From the NCBI GenBank assembly GCA_963691655.1, contig OY829328.1:74466400-74530399 (forward strand): a DNA stretch of 64,000 nt. The letters are read 5' to 3'. The position numbers and the translations under genes were made by a program. This DNA is from Toxonevra muliebris (lineage: Eukaryota > Arthropoda > Insecta > Diptera > Pallopteridae). Of the stretch, positions 34,390 through 45,506 are shown one piece after another; the stretch's first letter is position 1, and each line of letters begins with the position of its first letter. The notes beneath the pieces are model-generated. The model was not told the DNA's origin. It ran no database searches and saw nothing but the letters and a program-made list of their open reading frames with translations.

Positions 34390-35334
34390 ATATTTTACAG
34401 CCAAACTACACGTAATCGAACGCTTCAAAAAAAATTTAGATTTAAAATATTTGATTAAAATTAAATTAAAGTAAAGCCAGATGGAAATGCTTCATAGAAA
34501 TTATAGAAACTAATCCTGATGATAATTGAGAAATTAAAACAATTCTTTGTTTGCTTGAAAATCTGCGATCTGGCAATGACGGACATAAGGATATATTAGG
34601 TATTTAGAAGCTAGTATTTTTATTTTTAAACTTTGATTCTACATTTTTGTTGTTGTTGCGCTTTTATAAAGCCATCTTTTCTTTTATATTATATACCATA
34701 TTTTTGTTATTTTTTTTCTTCTACATTTTCGTTCCACTTTTGTTAGTTATGCTTTTCTTCTTTGTTTCTTTTACGCTGCTTTCATAATTTAGGGCACACT
34801 TTCTTATAAATATATGAATACATATGTGTGTTTATATTTGAGAGTGTATTTTCATGCTGGTACATAGTCTTAACAAGAACACAACCGCAGTATACAAAGC
34901 AAATTGCAAGTGGGTAAAAGAAAAAGTAAAAAGTTGAAGTGGCAGAAGTCAAAGAAGAAGCTTGAAACTTCTTCTATTCTTTATATGCCACAAGCGAAAT
35001 GGAAATAATGTGTTTCTGCTGCGCTTATGATTTATTGTAATAAGAAAATATTGCCTTTGCATCTCTACTGTACTACTATACATCTAAAAATGGATCAATA
35101 ATATCAAAAAACTATATAGTTACCATTAATTATGATTGCCTTTCGTACCTTGAGGACAACCGGTATATTTCTTAGTGATTGATTTTTTTTCAAGGTCATT
35201 TCAGTCCTGACTGGAATGGAAAGCAAAAAATTGTAAACGAGTAACTGTCCAACGTAAATATATGCCTACAAAAACGGGCATGTTCAAGCTCCAGAGGTCA
35301 GAATCCAGAAGCCAGAAACTCAAAACCATATATG
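34390..35334. other. AT-rich non-coding stretch
   Basis: T-rich with scattered microsatellite words. No gene or element end recognised. Confidence 0.5.
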
Positions 35335-35600
35335 TCCAATGTTACTACCGCGCAGTACTGCTTGTCGTCGTCTCTCTACCTCTTACCGCTTGTTGCATCG
35401 CACGCTAACGAATAACCGTCTGGATAGCATCGATAGTCGATTTCCTACGATGAAATCCAAGTTGCTGTGTGGATGGACCATCAGGTCTCTCGAGCGTCTC
35501 CTGTAATCTGTTGACAATAATGGTCTCCAGTATTTTACTTAACGAAAGCAAAGCAGACGATACGCGGATGAATGAGCCGGTTTTGGGGGTTCTGCCTCCC
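35335..35600 (-). mobile_element. LINE reverse transcriptase fragment
   Basis: The minus strand reads SLSKILETIIVNRLQETLER, PDGPSTQQLGFHRRKSTIDA and IQTVIR, then QYCAVVTLD, i.e. the conserved RT start of R1-group LINEs (family LSK-LEKIIV-RL---LE----LS--QYGFR-GRSTIDAI). Frame is nearly continuous over about 80 codons, but both ends are truncated. A 17-base run of C (35598-35614) adjoins it. Confidence 0.75.
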
Positions 35601-35614
35601 CCCCCCCCCCCCCG

Positions 35615-37333
35615 AAATGTGGAAACTTTATTCTAGTTTTTGAGATTAATTGCCAATGGATGGAAAAAAGTCAAAATAAAATCTATTTCACGATATTTTT
35701 TACTTCCATCGGTTTTTTCTTTCAAAAAAGTCAAATATAAAAAATAAATTTAAAATCTTAGTTACATTATGCGATCAAATCCGATTTGTTTTCTTCGACA
35801 TGAGGTTCGACTACGGATTCAAAAAGAGAAGTTGATACTGAGCACTCCTGCATTCATAGTTTCTCTGGGTCAGTAACTGTTTTTGATTTAAGGTTTCGTC
35901 CTGAATCAGTTTGAAAAGTTTAAAAATTAATAAAAATAGAAAAAATTATCGGATCCTTTTAAAATAAGACTTGCTTGAACCCCATTTTTTCCTAAAACGT
36001 GACGTGATGGGAAGTTTTTGACCTCAGATTCGTGTTCCACGTGAAAAATTCTTTCGCATAAACTCCATCCAGCATAAACCCATCTTAAAATTAATTTTTT
36101 AACGCATTATTGCTCAGAACACCACGACTAGAAAGATCTCTTTCAATGCTGTGACTTCACGAATTTAGGGAATATAAGCCAACCTCATCCGGGTTCCTTA
36201 TCATTGATAATGGCTCAAATTCCCAATGATGATCATTTGAAAAAAATGAGCCTCTACAATTTTTGGTAATTTTTTTGAGGTTGGGTACATCATCAGAAGT
36301 GGGAAGTCAATGAGTTAATGAAATCATGTCCTTCACGATAAAAAAAAAATGCACTAGAATGCACATTGAATAATATTTATTTGAAAAAATTTAATTTGAT
36401 TATTCTGGGAGTTTTTTGTCACTTTTGGCCATTTTTTTTTAACCTAGATTAAAAAAAATCAGAAAATTTTTCCTAAAATTTTAATTTTATAGGGTCCATC
36501 AAATGTATCATTGATTTAATTTATTGTATTTAATAATCAGTTTGATAAAAATTATTTATGAATATTTTCTTCGAATATGAATATTTTACATACAACGTTT
36601 GCAGAGTGGGCAAGAGAGAGCTAGCGTTAGATGTGAATAACCACGTAAGTTTCTTAACCAGGTTCTTGTAAACAGAATTGCCTTCGATGGTTAAGGAGTG
36701 TTTAAATCTTTCATCATAACTCAAGGTTCCTGAGGTTGGATTCACCGAATATTTAAAAAATCTTTAAAATTGTCGAAAAATATATAAAACGCTGCTGAAA
36801 TGTGAGAATTATACACATACACACGCACACACACATACACAATCAACGCACTTAAGTAATTTAAATGTGCACCATTTTACACTCATAAATTACACTTTAA
36901 TGCTTTACATACACATTAAGCACACATATCAACATACTAAAATATAACAATGAAAAAAAAGGTAGGTACTTAAATGCAAACAAAATAAAATGTAACGAAA
37001 AAAAAGGAAGTTATGTTAATGATATGTCAAAAAAAAACCAAAAAAAAAAAATGCAAATTTTAAGGTACATACAAAAGAAATAAAAACACAAAAAAAAAAT
37101 GCCGAATTTTTGCGCTGACATTTTAAGTGCATGTGTATGTGTGTGTGAAATTATTTAAACAAGGAATTATTGTTTGTCTTTATTTTTTTTTTTCCACTAC
37201 CTACTATTTTTTATTTTTTGAAGTAAGGGAGTCTTTCTTTTTGTTGTTGTTGTTGCATGTTGAAGATGAGGAACGTTGAAAGCCATAAAAAGGTAGTTGC
37301 AGTAGAATAAATGTACAGTACATTCCGTGTGTG
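35615..37333. other. non-coding stretch with repeat debris
   Basis: Carries one arm (35985-36035) of the inverted-repeat family seen at 22.6 kb, CA runs near 36812-36840, poly-A tracts and TGT/TTG repeats (37238-37256). No gene seen. Confidence 0.5.
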
Positions 37334-37335
37334 TA

Positions 37336-38623
37336 CAGGGTGACAATTGTAAAGTGACGCAAGTTTAATACTCTGCAGCAAGCTTTGCCATTTACCGTTA
37401 CTTTAATTTAAAAAGCAAATTCATTCATCATTGGCTTTGCTTTTAATTTCATTTGAATTTTTGTTATTACATTTTGAAATTTCCATAAAAATGGACAAGG
37501 AAAATATTCGTCGTGAAATTATGAAATTTCATTTGGCAAATTATAGTAGCCGTCAAATTGCAAAGGCTTTAAATTTGTCAAGTCGTACGGTAGACCGAGC
37601 TATTATTCGATATAATGAAACTGGGGGTTTTGGAGATAGAGACCGGGGAAAATTTTCAACAGTTGCCACTACAGGTTTAACAGAAAAAATTCGTAATCGA
37701 ATCAAGCGAAATTTAAGGCGCTCAATGAGAAAAATCGCTAAGGAAGTGGGAGTAAACCGTGAAACAGTGCGAATCATTGCAAAATCAAAGCTTAATCTTA
37801 AGCCGTACAAGCTCCGAAAAGCTCAAGATCTGACACAAAAAAAGAAAGATTTGCGACTGCAAAAATGCAAGGTGTTGCTACGCTCCTCCGTGTTAAAAAA
37901 TGTTGAAAATATCTTGTTTACAGATGAAAAAATTTTCACGGTTGAACAACATTTCAATGCGCAAAATGACCGAATGTGGCTAACATCATCATCGCAACCA
38001 AATAGGACTGTTGGCCGAGTTCAAAAGCCAGCTTCCGTTATGGTATGGGCTGGAGTTTCCGCTAATGCCAGAACCCCTCTAATATTCGTTGAAGAGGGTG
38101 TTAAAATTGACCAGGTTGTTTATCGGAGCATTTTAAATGAACATGTTCTTCCCGGGGCCCAAGATACATTTGGAAATGAAAACTGGACTTTCCAGCAAGA
38201 TTCTGCACCTTCCCACATGGCAAAATTAACGCAAACATGGATAAAAGACAATTTTTCTGGATTCATAACATCTCCAGAATGGCCACCATACTCCCCAGAC
38301 TTGAATCCAATGGACTACTCTATTTGGAGTATTTTAGAGAGTAAGGCTTGTGCATCTCAACACCACAGTCTGGAGTCGCTGACAAATTCATTAGAGAAAG
38401 CCTGGACTGAAATTGATCAGGAAGTCCTGCGGCGAACAGTCCTACGATTTCCGGATCGATTGAAGGCATGCGTGCAGGCTAAAGGAGGTTATATTGAATG
38501 AGGTGGGGTTCAAATGAATGCTTATATATTCAGCAATGTTAACACTTAATTGTACTTAATGGAAGTACGTCCTTTTGAAAATAACTGCTGAAATGTGTGC
38601 GTCACTTTACGATTGTCACCCTG
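37336..38623 (+). mobile_element. complete DD37D (maT-like) Tc1/mariner element
   Basis: A 1288-bp element with terminal inverted repeats of 25 bp (24 of 25 identical) starting CAGGGTGACAAT and continuing GTAAAGTGACGC, flanked by TA on both sides (37334-37335 and 38624-38625), the normal target duplication of this superfamily. It holds one unbroken transposase gene (37491-38501). Near-perfect ends, intact TA and an uninterrupted frame suggest recent insertion, unlike every other Tc1/mariner copy in the window. Confidence 0.95.
37491..38501 (+). CDS. DD37D maT-like transposase, intact
   Basis: A 336-residue cut-and-paste transposase. ATG 37491 follows CATAAAA and opens MDKENIRREIMKFHLANYSS; the frame extends upstream without a Met, so this start is chosen. 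Residues about 1-55 form the first helix-turn-helix (RQIAKALNLSSRTVDRAIIR), about 80-110 the second (SMRKIAKEVGVNRETVRII), both for binding the terminal repeats. The catalytic RNase H-like domain has ENILFTDEKIF (first Asp), WTFQQDSAPSHMA (second Asp) and SPDLNPMDYSIW (third Asp). Between the second and third there are 37 residues, giving DD37D, the maT type. Length and motif order are normal, all three acidic residues are present and there is no stop. It ends GGYIE-stop 122 bp before the right end. Likely competent in sequence terms; activity is untested. Confidence 0.95.
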   Translation: MDKENIRREIMKFHLANYSSRQIAKALNLSSRTVDRAIIRYNETGGFGDRDRGKFSTVATTGLTEKIRNRIKRNLRRSMRKIAKEVGVNRETVRIIAKSKLNLKPYKLRKAQDLTQKKKDLRLQKCKVLLRSSVLKNVENILFTDEKIFTVEQHFNAQNDRMWLTSSSQPNRTVGRVQKPASVMVWAGVSANARTPLIFVEEGVKIDQVVYRSILNEHVLPGAQDTFGNENWTFQQDSAPSHMAKLTQTWIKDNFSGFITSPEWPPYSPDLNPMDYSIWSILESKACASQHHSLESLTNSLEKAWTEIDQEVLRRTVLRFPDRLKACVQAKGGYIE

Positions 38624-38625
38624 TA

Positions 38626-40119
38626 TATGTACTTACGTATTTAGCATTTTAATGCTGCTTCAAATTTGCATTACAGTAGGTAGCTAGCAAAAAAAAATAA
38701 GAGAAAAAAACACTAAAAAATTGAAGCTACAAAAATAGTAGTAAAAGCGTTAAAATGCAGCACTGTATGCATACTTACTATATACCATATATAAGCAGCA
38801 ATGTGAAAATATCTTTACGCAAATTATTATGCATGCATGTACATATATATATATATATATACCTATGTATGTGTGTGTGTAATTTTCAGTATGAATGTAT
38901 GTGTGTATGCATTGCGTTACCACTCTTTTGAGGGTAAAATGAAATACGGAAATGTTAACGTAAAAAAAAGTATAAAAATTAAAAAAAAAAGCAAGAAAAT
39001 ACAGACGAAAAAATATGCAGCAAAGCAGCAAAAGTGGTTGCAAACAAATTATCATGTTAGGAAAAAGAACGTTGCCGCCACTGCTACCTCAAAATGTTCC
39101 CCTCACAATAACACAAATAAACTCAAACATGCTCTCAGCGAGCGAGCCCCACCCACACTGCTCACAGTATCACATCTATTTCCAGCCAGCTCTACCTCCG
39201 TTTGACGGTGGCAACAAAAGCGTATTAACATTTAAAATGTAACAAAAGTAAGCATACACACACACATATACGCACTTACTAATACACACATATATACATA
39301 CATACATTAAAATTTCTTCCAAATAAGTAGAAGCGGAAGGAGAGTGATAAAAAAAAAACGAGGGGAGAAAAGAAGATGAAATGTTTGCATAATTCGCATA
39401 ATCTTCGCTTATAATAAACATGAAAAAGAATTCGTGATGTGTTTTTTTACACATACATATGCACACATACATATGTATTTTTTTATAATTATCATAATAT
39501 TTGTCAAGCATGAAGCAGTAATATTAGTAGCAACGGAAATAGCACAGCACCTACACCAGCAACAACAGCAAAAAAATCATAAAAATTATAAAGAAATTAG
39601 ATAAAAATTCTATGTACTCATTAATTATTATGCAAAGAGACAAAGAATAAGATGGAAAGCTAAATTCGGAAGCAACTGAACTTTAAATAATTTATACACA
39701 CTCAAATGAAAATATTTCTTTTGTTCTACATAGAAGGTGGGCGTGTATTTTATTTTATTAGTCAGCTCATTTTGATCCGGTACCATTGAAGTTTATTTGT
39801 ATGAAGAAGAATGAAGTTTCTTGGTGTTTAAAATTGAATAATGTTAATGACAATTCAAGCTTAAAGAACGTACAATGAATTTAGTAAAAATTCTAAACTT
39901 AAAAATAAGGCATCAAAATTGGCATTTTTGAAAGTATTTAATTTGCAGAAGAATATCAAAGACCATTCTTGAAGGTTTATCTAATACCAAAAAACATTTA
40001 AAAATATGGACCCATTTGCTATTTATTATAAAAATAAAATTTATTATAGAATTTGTTACAGCGCCACCTATCGGCTTTTGACATAGTTAGGCAGGTTCTC
40101 TTGAGATATTTCATTAATT
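38626..40119. other. non-coding stretch; AT and CA microsatellites
   Basis: An AT run (38842-38862), TG/CA runs (38868-38880, 39257-39305) and poly-A tracts. From about 39750 to 40110 the sequence resembles 52240-52470 (TTGAAGTTTATTTG, GAAGAATGAAG, TTGACATAGTTAGGCAGGTT then GAGATATTT), the core that precedes the AGTAAAA arrays. Confidence 0.5.
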
Positions 40120-40265
40120 AGTGGAAATAATAGTAAAAAAAAAAGGAATGGGCAAAGTAATAGAAAATAATAATGAAAAAAAAAAGGATTACAATTTGTT
40201 CTAAAAAGTGATAGAAATGGTAGTAAAAAAGCAACAGAAAAAGTAGTAGAAAAATAGTAAAAAGG
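40120..40265. repeat. short AGTAGTAAAAA array
   Basis: About 145 bp of GTAGTAAAAAAG and GTAGAAAAATAG words, the same family as the 1.6-kb array at 52.5-54.1 kb and preceded by the same core. It ends where the rosa element begins. Confidence 0.7.
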
Positions 40266-40276
40266 TATGGGAAATA

Positions 40277-41445
40277 AATTGTGTTTTTTTTTACAAGTGT
40301 GGTTTTCAATCTGGCAATACTTTTTTCGGAGTTGGTCTTTTTGACAGCTGTCACTTGATTTATGCTCAGTTTGGTTCGCCATTTCATAAGGAATAGACTT
40401 ACTCCTGAACAACGTTTTGTAAATCGTGCAAATTTATTACCAAAAATATGGTTCGGTTCGCGCGATGCATCTCACGCTTTGTCCAATATTCGGTCGACAT
40501 AATCGCCCAGCAGAATCGGTAATTCGAGCAACCATGGATCGGTTTCGCACCACGTTTACTATAGTGAATAATGCGCATCCTCAGAGACGCCGTACAGTGC
40601 GCACCCGAGACGCTATTGCTGCTGTGGAGCGGAGTTTCGAAGAAGATCCGAATGAGTTCATCCTCCATCGCGCGCAGCAATTGCAGCTGTGCCCATCCAC
40701 TTATGGATTTTGCGGAAGGATTTTGGTTTGCGGGCTTACAAAATGCAACTTGTGCAAGAATTGAAGCCGAACGACGCATCGCACGTTCGGTGAATGGGCC
40801 CAAAATGAGATGGCCACCGATCCCGATTTTACAAGAAAATTTTGTGCGAATGAGTACGTTAATAAGCAAAATTGTCACATTTGCAGTGGTGATAATCCAC
40901 AAGCCATTGTTAAAACGCCGATACATCCTCAAAAAGTCACTGTTTGGTGTGCTCTATGGGCAGAGGGAATCATTGGTCCATACTTCTTCAAAGATGAAGC
41001 CGACCATAATGTTACAGTCAATGGGAACGCTATAGATTAATTAATGATTAATGACTTTTTCGTTCCTGAATTGGAGGATGTCTCTGTGGACGACCTTTGT
41101 TTCCAACAAAGGGCCTGTGGCGTGGCCTTCAAGATCGTGCGATTTAATACCGCTGGATTATTTTTTGTGGGGTTATGTGAAGTCGCTTGTCTACGCAGAT
41201 AAGCCCGAGACGATTGATGCCTTGGAAGAGAATATTCGGCGCGTTATTACTGACATACGGCCCCAAATTGCAGCAAAAAGTGGTCAAAAATTGGGCCTCT
41301 CGACTGGAATTTATTCAAACCTGCATTTTTAAAACATAATGACAAGCCCTTATCTTTATAATAAAGCTAAATTCTTGGCCATAACATTAAATTATATGCG
41401 TTTTATTTCTTCTTGAAAACCACACTTCTAAAAAAAAACACCCTT
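40277..41445 (+). mobile_element. rosa-type (DD41D) element, full-length ends but decayed
   Basis: Inverted ends: left AATTGTGTTTTTTTTTAC then AAGTGTGGTTTTCAA, right (reverse complement) AAGGGTGTTTTTTTTAG then AAGTGTGGTTTTCAA, with TA outside both (40275-40276, 41446-41447). The plus strand encodes TPEQRFVNRANLLPK; LCPIFGRHNRPAESVIRATM; RRRTVRTRDAIAAVE; LRKDFGLRAYKMQLVQELKP; EYVNKQNCHIC; HPQKVTVWCALWAEGIIGPY; LEDVSVDDLCFQQ; then SRSCDLIPLDYFLWGYVKSL and EENIRRVITDIRPQ. FSDEAHF with the first catalytic Asp is deleted. About 27 codons after FQQ are also deleted, removing the second Asp. Several frameshifts are present. It cannot be active. Confidence 0.88.
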
Positions 41446-41498
41446 TACAAAACTCTACGATTATATATATAAAGATTTTTGATGAATTTTCAAGGTTA

Positions 41499-41930
41499 TT
41501 ATTTGAAGGAAGGATGACTCGAAAGTCAGGCACTGCGACCTATAAGATCCATTGTACCAAAGCCCCAAGAAAGAATGAAAGGAAGAGAGAAAGAAAGATA
41601 GATAAGAAACATACCCAAGCCGAGAATCGAACTTGGGTCTCCAGAGACAAGAGTCTAGCACTCTGCCACTAGACCACAGTGGCGATGGTAGGACCTACAG
41701 TTTAACGCCGATTCCGAACGGCTGTGTGGCAATTTTTTATCAGCTCGGTGGTTTTGCCATTACTAACCAAGGTGTGTTCTTGTACACATTCTTAAAATTC
41801 TCATCCACTTCATATCGATAGTGAATATAAGAAGTTTATGAGAATTAACCACCAGACCAGGACGGGAATCGAACCAGCAAACTTCTGAATGAAAGTCTAG
41901 TGCACTATCCACTAGACTATCGGGGTCGTC
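41499..41930 (-). mobile_element. dimeric tRNA-derived SINE with target duplication
   Basis: A 432-bp unit flanked by 13-bp direct repeats ATTTTCAAGGTTA (41486-41498 and 41931-41943). Sense is minus: a tRNA-Glu-like head (GATAGTCTAGTGGATAGTGC as A box region, TGGTTCGATTCCC as B box), a body ending GTTAAACTGTAGGTCC, a second tRNA-like unit (GTGGTCTAGTGGCAGAGTGC and AGTTCGATTCTC), then a pyrimidine-rich tail. The plus-strand frames over it are artefacts. It resembles tRNA genes only through the promoter boxes: the acceptor stems do not pair, so it is not a tRNA gene. Confidence 0.85.
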
Positions 41931-42109
41931 ATTTTCAAGGTTACTGTTTATTTAATCGAACGTTGTTAAACTGATAAGTATGTAAATATAACGAATTTGT
42001 ACTATTTGTACATCATCATTGGTTCCTTTAATCCCTCGTGGAACATAGGGCATCAACAAAGCCTGCTCTCCATCGCTTTCGGTTTTTGGATAACATTTTT
42101 AACTCGTTT

Positions 42110-42851
42110 CAACTTAGTCCGAATCGTCTCGCTTAGCGGTAGAACGTCCGTCTCCCAGTTTCACGGGATATAACCAGCAAGTGGGTTGAAATCCACGGCC
42201 TTGTTCCAAATACCGTAGGTACGTAGGTAGGTAGGTAGAGTGGCGGCTGCTTCTAGCACAATTAGCGCTAGAGCGCCGTTTTGATACCACAACCTCATTT
42301 GTGAAAGGGTGTTTATTCTTTTTTGTCCAGATCCAGTTCGTGAGCTTGAGAAATTGGAGGAGTTTTCCAATTTCGAGTTCGGAAATCTTGGTTATGTCGT
42401 GTAAAAAAGGTTCGTGGAATAATTTTAGTCTGGTTCTAGCAAGAGCCTGGCAATGACAGAGAAAATAGGTTAGAGTCTCTCTTTCTTCAAGGTTGTTGCA
42501 GTTTCTGCAGTGTGTGTTGTGTGGGATGCGGAGTCTGACCGCATGGCCCCCAATTGCCCAATGCCCCTTCACTATTGCAGTCAGTCTGGCTACATCAGAT
42601 CGGATGTGACAAAGAAGGTCCCTGGTTCTACTGTGGTTGAATTTTGGCCATGTTTTCCTGTTTACGTCGTATGTAGAAAGTCTTTTCCACCTGCTATCTG
42701 CAAGGGTAAGAAAGTAAGAGAGTATATCAGCCTTGATTTTATTCAGGAGAATTGCTACAGATTGCGCCTGAGTTAAGTCCAGAGCCGAATAATCTGCTAT
42801 CCAATTTGAGTGAATGTCCTGTATCTTCCCAGGAAGGCACATCGCGTACAC
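42110..42851 (-). mobile_element. LINE ORF2 C-terminal end and 3' UTR
   Basis: A 245-codon minus-strand frame carries the end of a LINE polyprotein: WKRLSTYDVNRKTWPKFNHS (after RNase H), RLTAIVKGHWAIGGHAVRLR, IPHNTHCRNCNNLEERETLT then YFLCHCQALARTRLKL (CCHC zinc knuckle, C-x2-C-x(n)-H-x-C type) and LGKLLQFLKLTNWIWTK-type C-terminus (actual EIGKLLQFLKLTNWIW). A 3' UTR follows with GTGGTATCAAAACGGCGC, GCGCTAATTGTGCTAGAAGC and CAGCCGCCACTC, then (TACC)n near 42236-42220. Reading continues past the real stop into 3' sequence. It is 5'-truncated, as is usual for LINEs, but the frame is open over about 170 family-like codons, so it is fairly young. Confidence 0.8.
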
Positions 42852-42949
42852 TCACCCCCTTAAAACACACTTTGCAAATCAAATCAAATCAAGGAACCCA
42901 AAAAAATTTATCAAATTTTATATATGACTTATGACAAAATATTTCATTT

Positions 42950-42995
42950 AATTAAAATAATTTAAACCTGGCGCACTAGAAGAGGAAGAAAAAAC
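42950..42995 (+). promoter_or_regulatory. conserved 5' block of paralogue 1
   Basis: ATTAAAATAATTTAAACCTG then GCGCACTAGAAGAGGAAGAA lies about 115 bp before the start codon of the first tandem gene. Almost the same block precedes the second gene by about 106 bp (49826). Between block and start codon both genes have T-rich filler. The conservation suggests a shared core promoter or 5' UTR element; no known motif name fits. Confidence 0.45.
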
Positions 42996-43066
42996 AAGAT
43001 TTTTTTTTAATATTTTTTTAATATTTTTTTATACTTTTTTTATAATATTTTTTATACTTTTTTTAT

Positions 43067-45203
43067 ATGAATTTAATTTCGACCGAACTAAATTTGCCGT
43101 TGTTTCTTGCATCAAGTAAAGTAAAAAATAATTGCGAAAAGATTTTCTGAACTACAGCAAATAGCAACAACAATTTTAATTACATTCCTTTTGAGTGTTT
43201 GGCAAGAACAAAAAAATGAAACTTTTTAATTTATTTATTTTCTTCTATCTTCATTTAAAGGGGCTCGAATTAAACATGACCGACCGGGTGTTGTGCCTAA
43301 GTATATTGCAAAGAAGGGAAAGTTTTATACGCGCCATTGTGAAAAAGGTGAGATTAAACAAAAGCAACAACAAATATATTTTATAATTAACTTGAGTTTC
43401 ACCATTCACTGTGTTTTATTACAAACGACGACAACGATTGCTTTGACATTGAAATTGTATCTAACCAATTAACTGGCGAAATGAACTTTGACTTTCTGGG
43501 ACATCACCATCACCACCATCACCAACAACAACAACTATACTTAATCCATTTTTAAATTGCAACTGAATAAATAGAAAATGACTTCGATACAGTAACTAAA
43601 AAGCATTTACGTGAACTTGTCGGTTTATATGAACCACGTGAGAAGTTCGTGGGTTGTAATGGTCCAATAATTGAACGTAAATTGATCGACACACAGCAAT
43701 GGAAATTGCCACCAAATCTTTACGATGTCCCAGATGAACTTTTTTTGAAGCAGAAAGGCATTGGCGGAGCTTACTGGCACAAAAAAAAAACACATAAAAA
43801 ACCAGATAAAAAAAAATCTACCAAAGGGCCGTGGAAGTTTTATAATATCGATCGCTACCACAATTATGTGTCACAGCATCTGCAGAATTACAGAGGCGTT
43901 TTTGTGGGGAGTAAGTTCTATAAACCTACGTTACTCCCATTGCTTTAGTTAATTCGATTGATTTTTATCAGATGCACGGGCACGTCGACCAACAACTCGT
44001 TTAATGTGTAATAATCTAACATTATGTTACAAGGATCCAAATGCTGCTGGACCCACATCCTATGCGCACTTGGGACTTGAACAAATGTATAAGAAGTAAG
44101 TAAGGACAAGAAACTCTAAAGACGGTAGTAAAGGAATTGACAGTCCTTTACAATACAACGGCAACACGAATTAGCATACATGCAAGTAACCCCGTACAGA
44201 TACCAAACCAAAAAATTGGTTAAAATACGCACTCGTACTAAAATTACCGATTACCAAATTTTTATTGATGTTTTTTATGATACTAAAACGCTTTAAGTCT
44301 TTATTTATTTTCAGTCTAAAACGTCCACTACCCCATAAATTTCTGCTACGTTCACTTATGCCCGAAAAGAAAAATTCATTACACTTCAGGCACACTAGTT
44401 TTGCACCTGGCCCTGGACGTTATGAAACTCAATACAAGCCTTTTTGCCCATGTTCGAAATTAGGCACGGTTATTGTACCCAATTTGCAGCGAGTGATTGA
44501 GTTGGAAAATCGTAAAAGATTTCGACGTGAATCATATAGGAAGATTGAAAGAAATGTGTGTTCAGCCGAATGGCAGCATGTAATCGGTAAAGGTCATACG
44601 TATCTTTTTAAAGGTGCCAAAAGAATTAAGCACAGAGACAGTAAGCTTGAAAAACATTTAAAACTTTATGCTGATGCACAATATATTAATATGATTAAAA
44701 ATCCAACATCGAAACGACTACCAATTTCAAGACGTACCATTGCTGATAAATATGTTCCGATACAGCATAGTATTGTCTATCAAACCTTAGCAAGGCCACA
44801 GAAAAGGCATGGATTGCGTAATAATAAGAAAATTTCTTTTCAAAGTGGAGTACGGCGTTGGTCGACTGACGATTATCATATACGGATTAATGCACAAAAA
44901 TCTAAATTATTACTGGCAGGTCGTAAGATACACAATCATCCGGTAATGAGAACCAATTTCTCTGATATTCAATCGAAATATGCAACAACTATAAAATCTG
45001 GAGCACCTATAAATCCGATATCGCGTAAGAGCTTATTTAAATTTTCACCATTGCCCCAAGCAAAAATTTTGGCAAGAGTATGTGATACAAAACCGACGGA
45101 GGAAATTCAACCATACTACGGAGAACGTCTCGACCCGGTCAGGTTTTTTAAGTCTGATGTGGAACAGAATAGGAAGTCTTCTAATTTAATAAAAGTAAAT
45201 TAA
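43067..45203 (+). CDS. PG-rich (sperm-tail/ciliary-like) protein, tandem paralogue 1
   Basis: Exons 43067-43115, 43261-43347, 43575-43910, 43972-44095 and 44315-45203 are joined by GT-AG introns with phases 1, 1, 1, 2. Together they make 1485 nt, a 494-residue protein. ATG 43067 is chosen because MNLISTELNLPLFLAS aligns with the starts of both paralogues. Exon 3 encodes LVGLYEPR, LPPNLYDVP and KGPWKFYNIDRY; exon 5 opens with RPLPHKFLL and FAPGPGRYE (about 228-236), then CPCSK, CSAEWQHVIGKGHTYLFK and LPLPQAKILARVCDT near the C-terminus. PGRYE in a proline-rich context resembles sperm-tail PG-rich repeats of axoneme-associated proteins (ODF3, STPG and LEXM types). No signal peptide or membrane segment; very rich in K and R. 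Function in cilia or sperm is inferred from the motif only. Confidence 0.85.
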
Positions 45204-45260
45204 TTCAGTAATTGTAAATATAATGTGATGTGTACCTATTTATTTTGAAACAAAGATGTT

Positions 45261-45284
45261 GGGAGGAGGGGGAGGGGGGTGGGG
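45261..45284 (+). other. G-rich tract downstream of paralogue 1
   Basis: GGGAGGAGGGGGAGGGGG then GTGGGG: at least four runs of three or more G within 24 bases, fitting a G-quadruplex motif, 58 bp after the stop codon. It could sit in the 3' UTR. The two other paralogues lack it. Confidence 0.5.
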
Positions 45285-45339
45285 TGTGTCTCTAAAGCTT
45301 TATAGAGTTTGATAATGGTGCTTAGTTTGAATTTTAATG

Positions 45340-45500
45340 TGCTTTTTTTAGATCTAGCTTTTAGTCAGAATTTCAGTTGGAATTTGGTCTAATGCTTTAT
45401 CTAAATTTGAGTTTTCGTCTCAATTTCAGTCTAAATTATGTTTCGAATTTTATTCTAAATTTTGATATGATTTTTAGTTTAATTTTTGCCCGAAGTTTTC
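45340..45500. repeat. 12-bp-period minisatellite, T-rich orientation (left part)
   Basis: TTTAGTCAGAATTTCAGTTG-type units. The array is interrupted at 45507 by the foldback element and resumes at about 46715, so the element inserted into a pre-existing array. Confidence 0.75.
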
Positions 45501-45506
45501 GTTTGA

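Noticed and set aside
37431..37490. Upstream extension of the DD37D transposase by 20 residues
   Set aside because: There is no ATG in the extension, which is hydrophobic and unlike the family; ATG 37491 gives the usual transposase N-terminus.
38750..39511. Frames of 75-122 codons on both strands
   Set aside because: They are driven by AT, CA and TATG microsatellites, with no domains.
41499..41930. tRNA genes suggested by GGTTCGATTCCC and TCTAGTGG boxes (also at 19.9 and 63.0 kb)
   Set aside because: A and B boxes are present but acceptor stems do not pair, several copies share non-tRNA bodies and tails, and target duplications flank the whole unit; these are SINEs.
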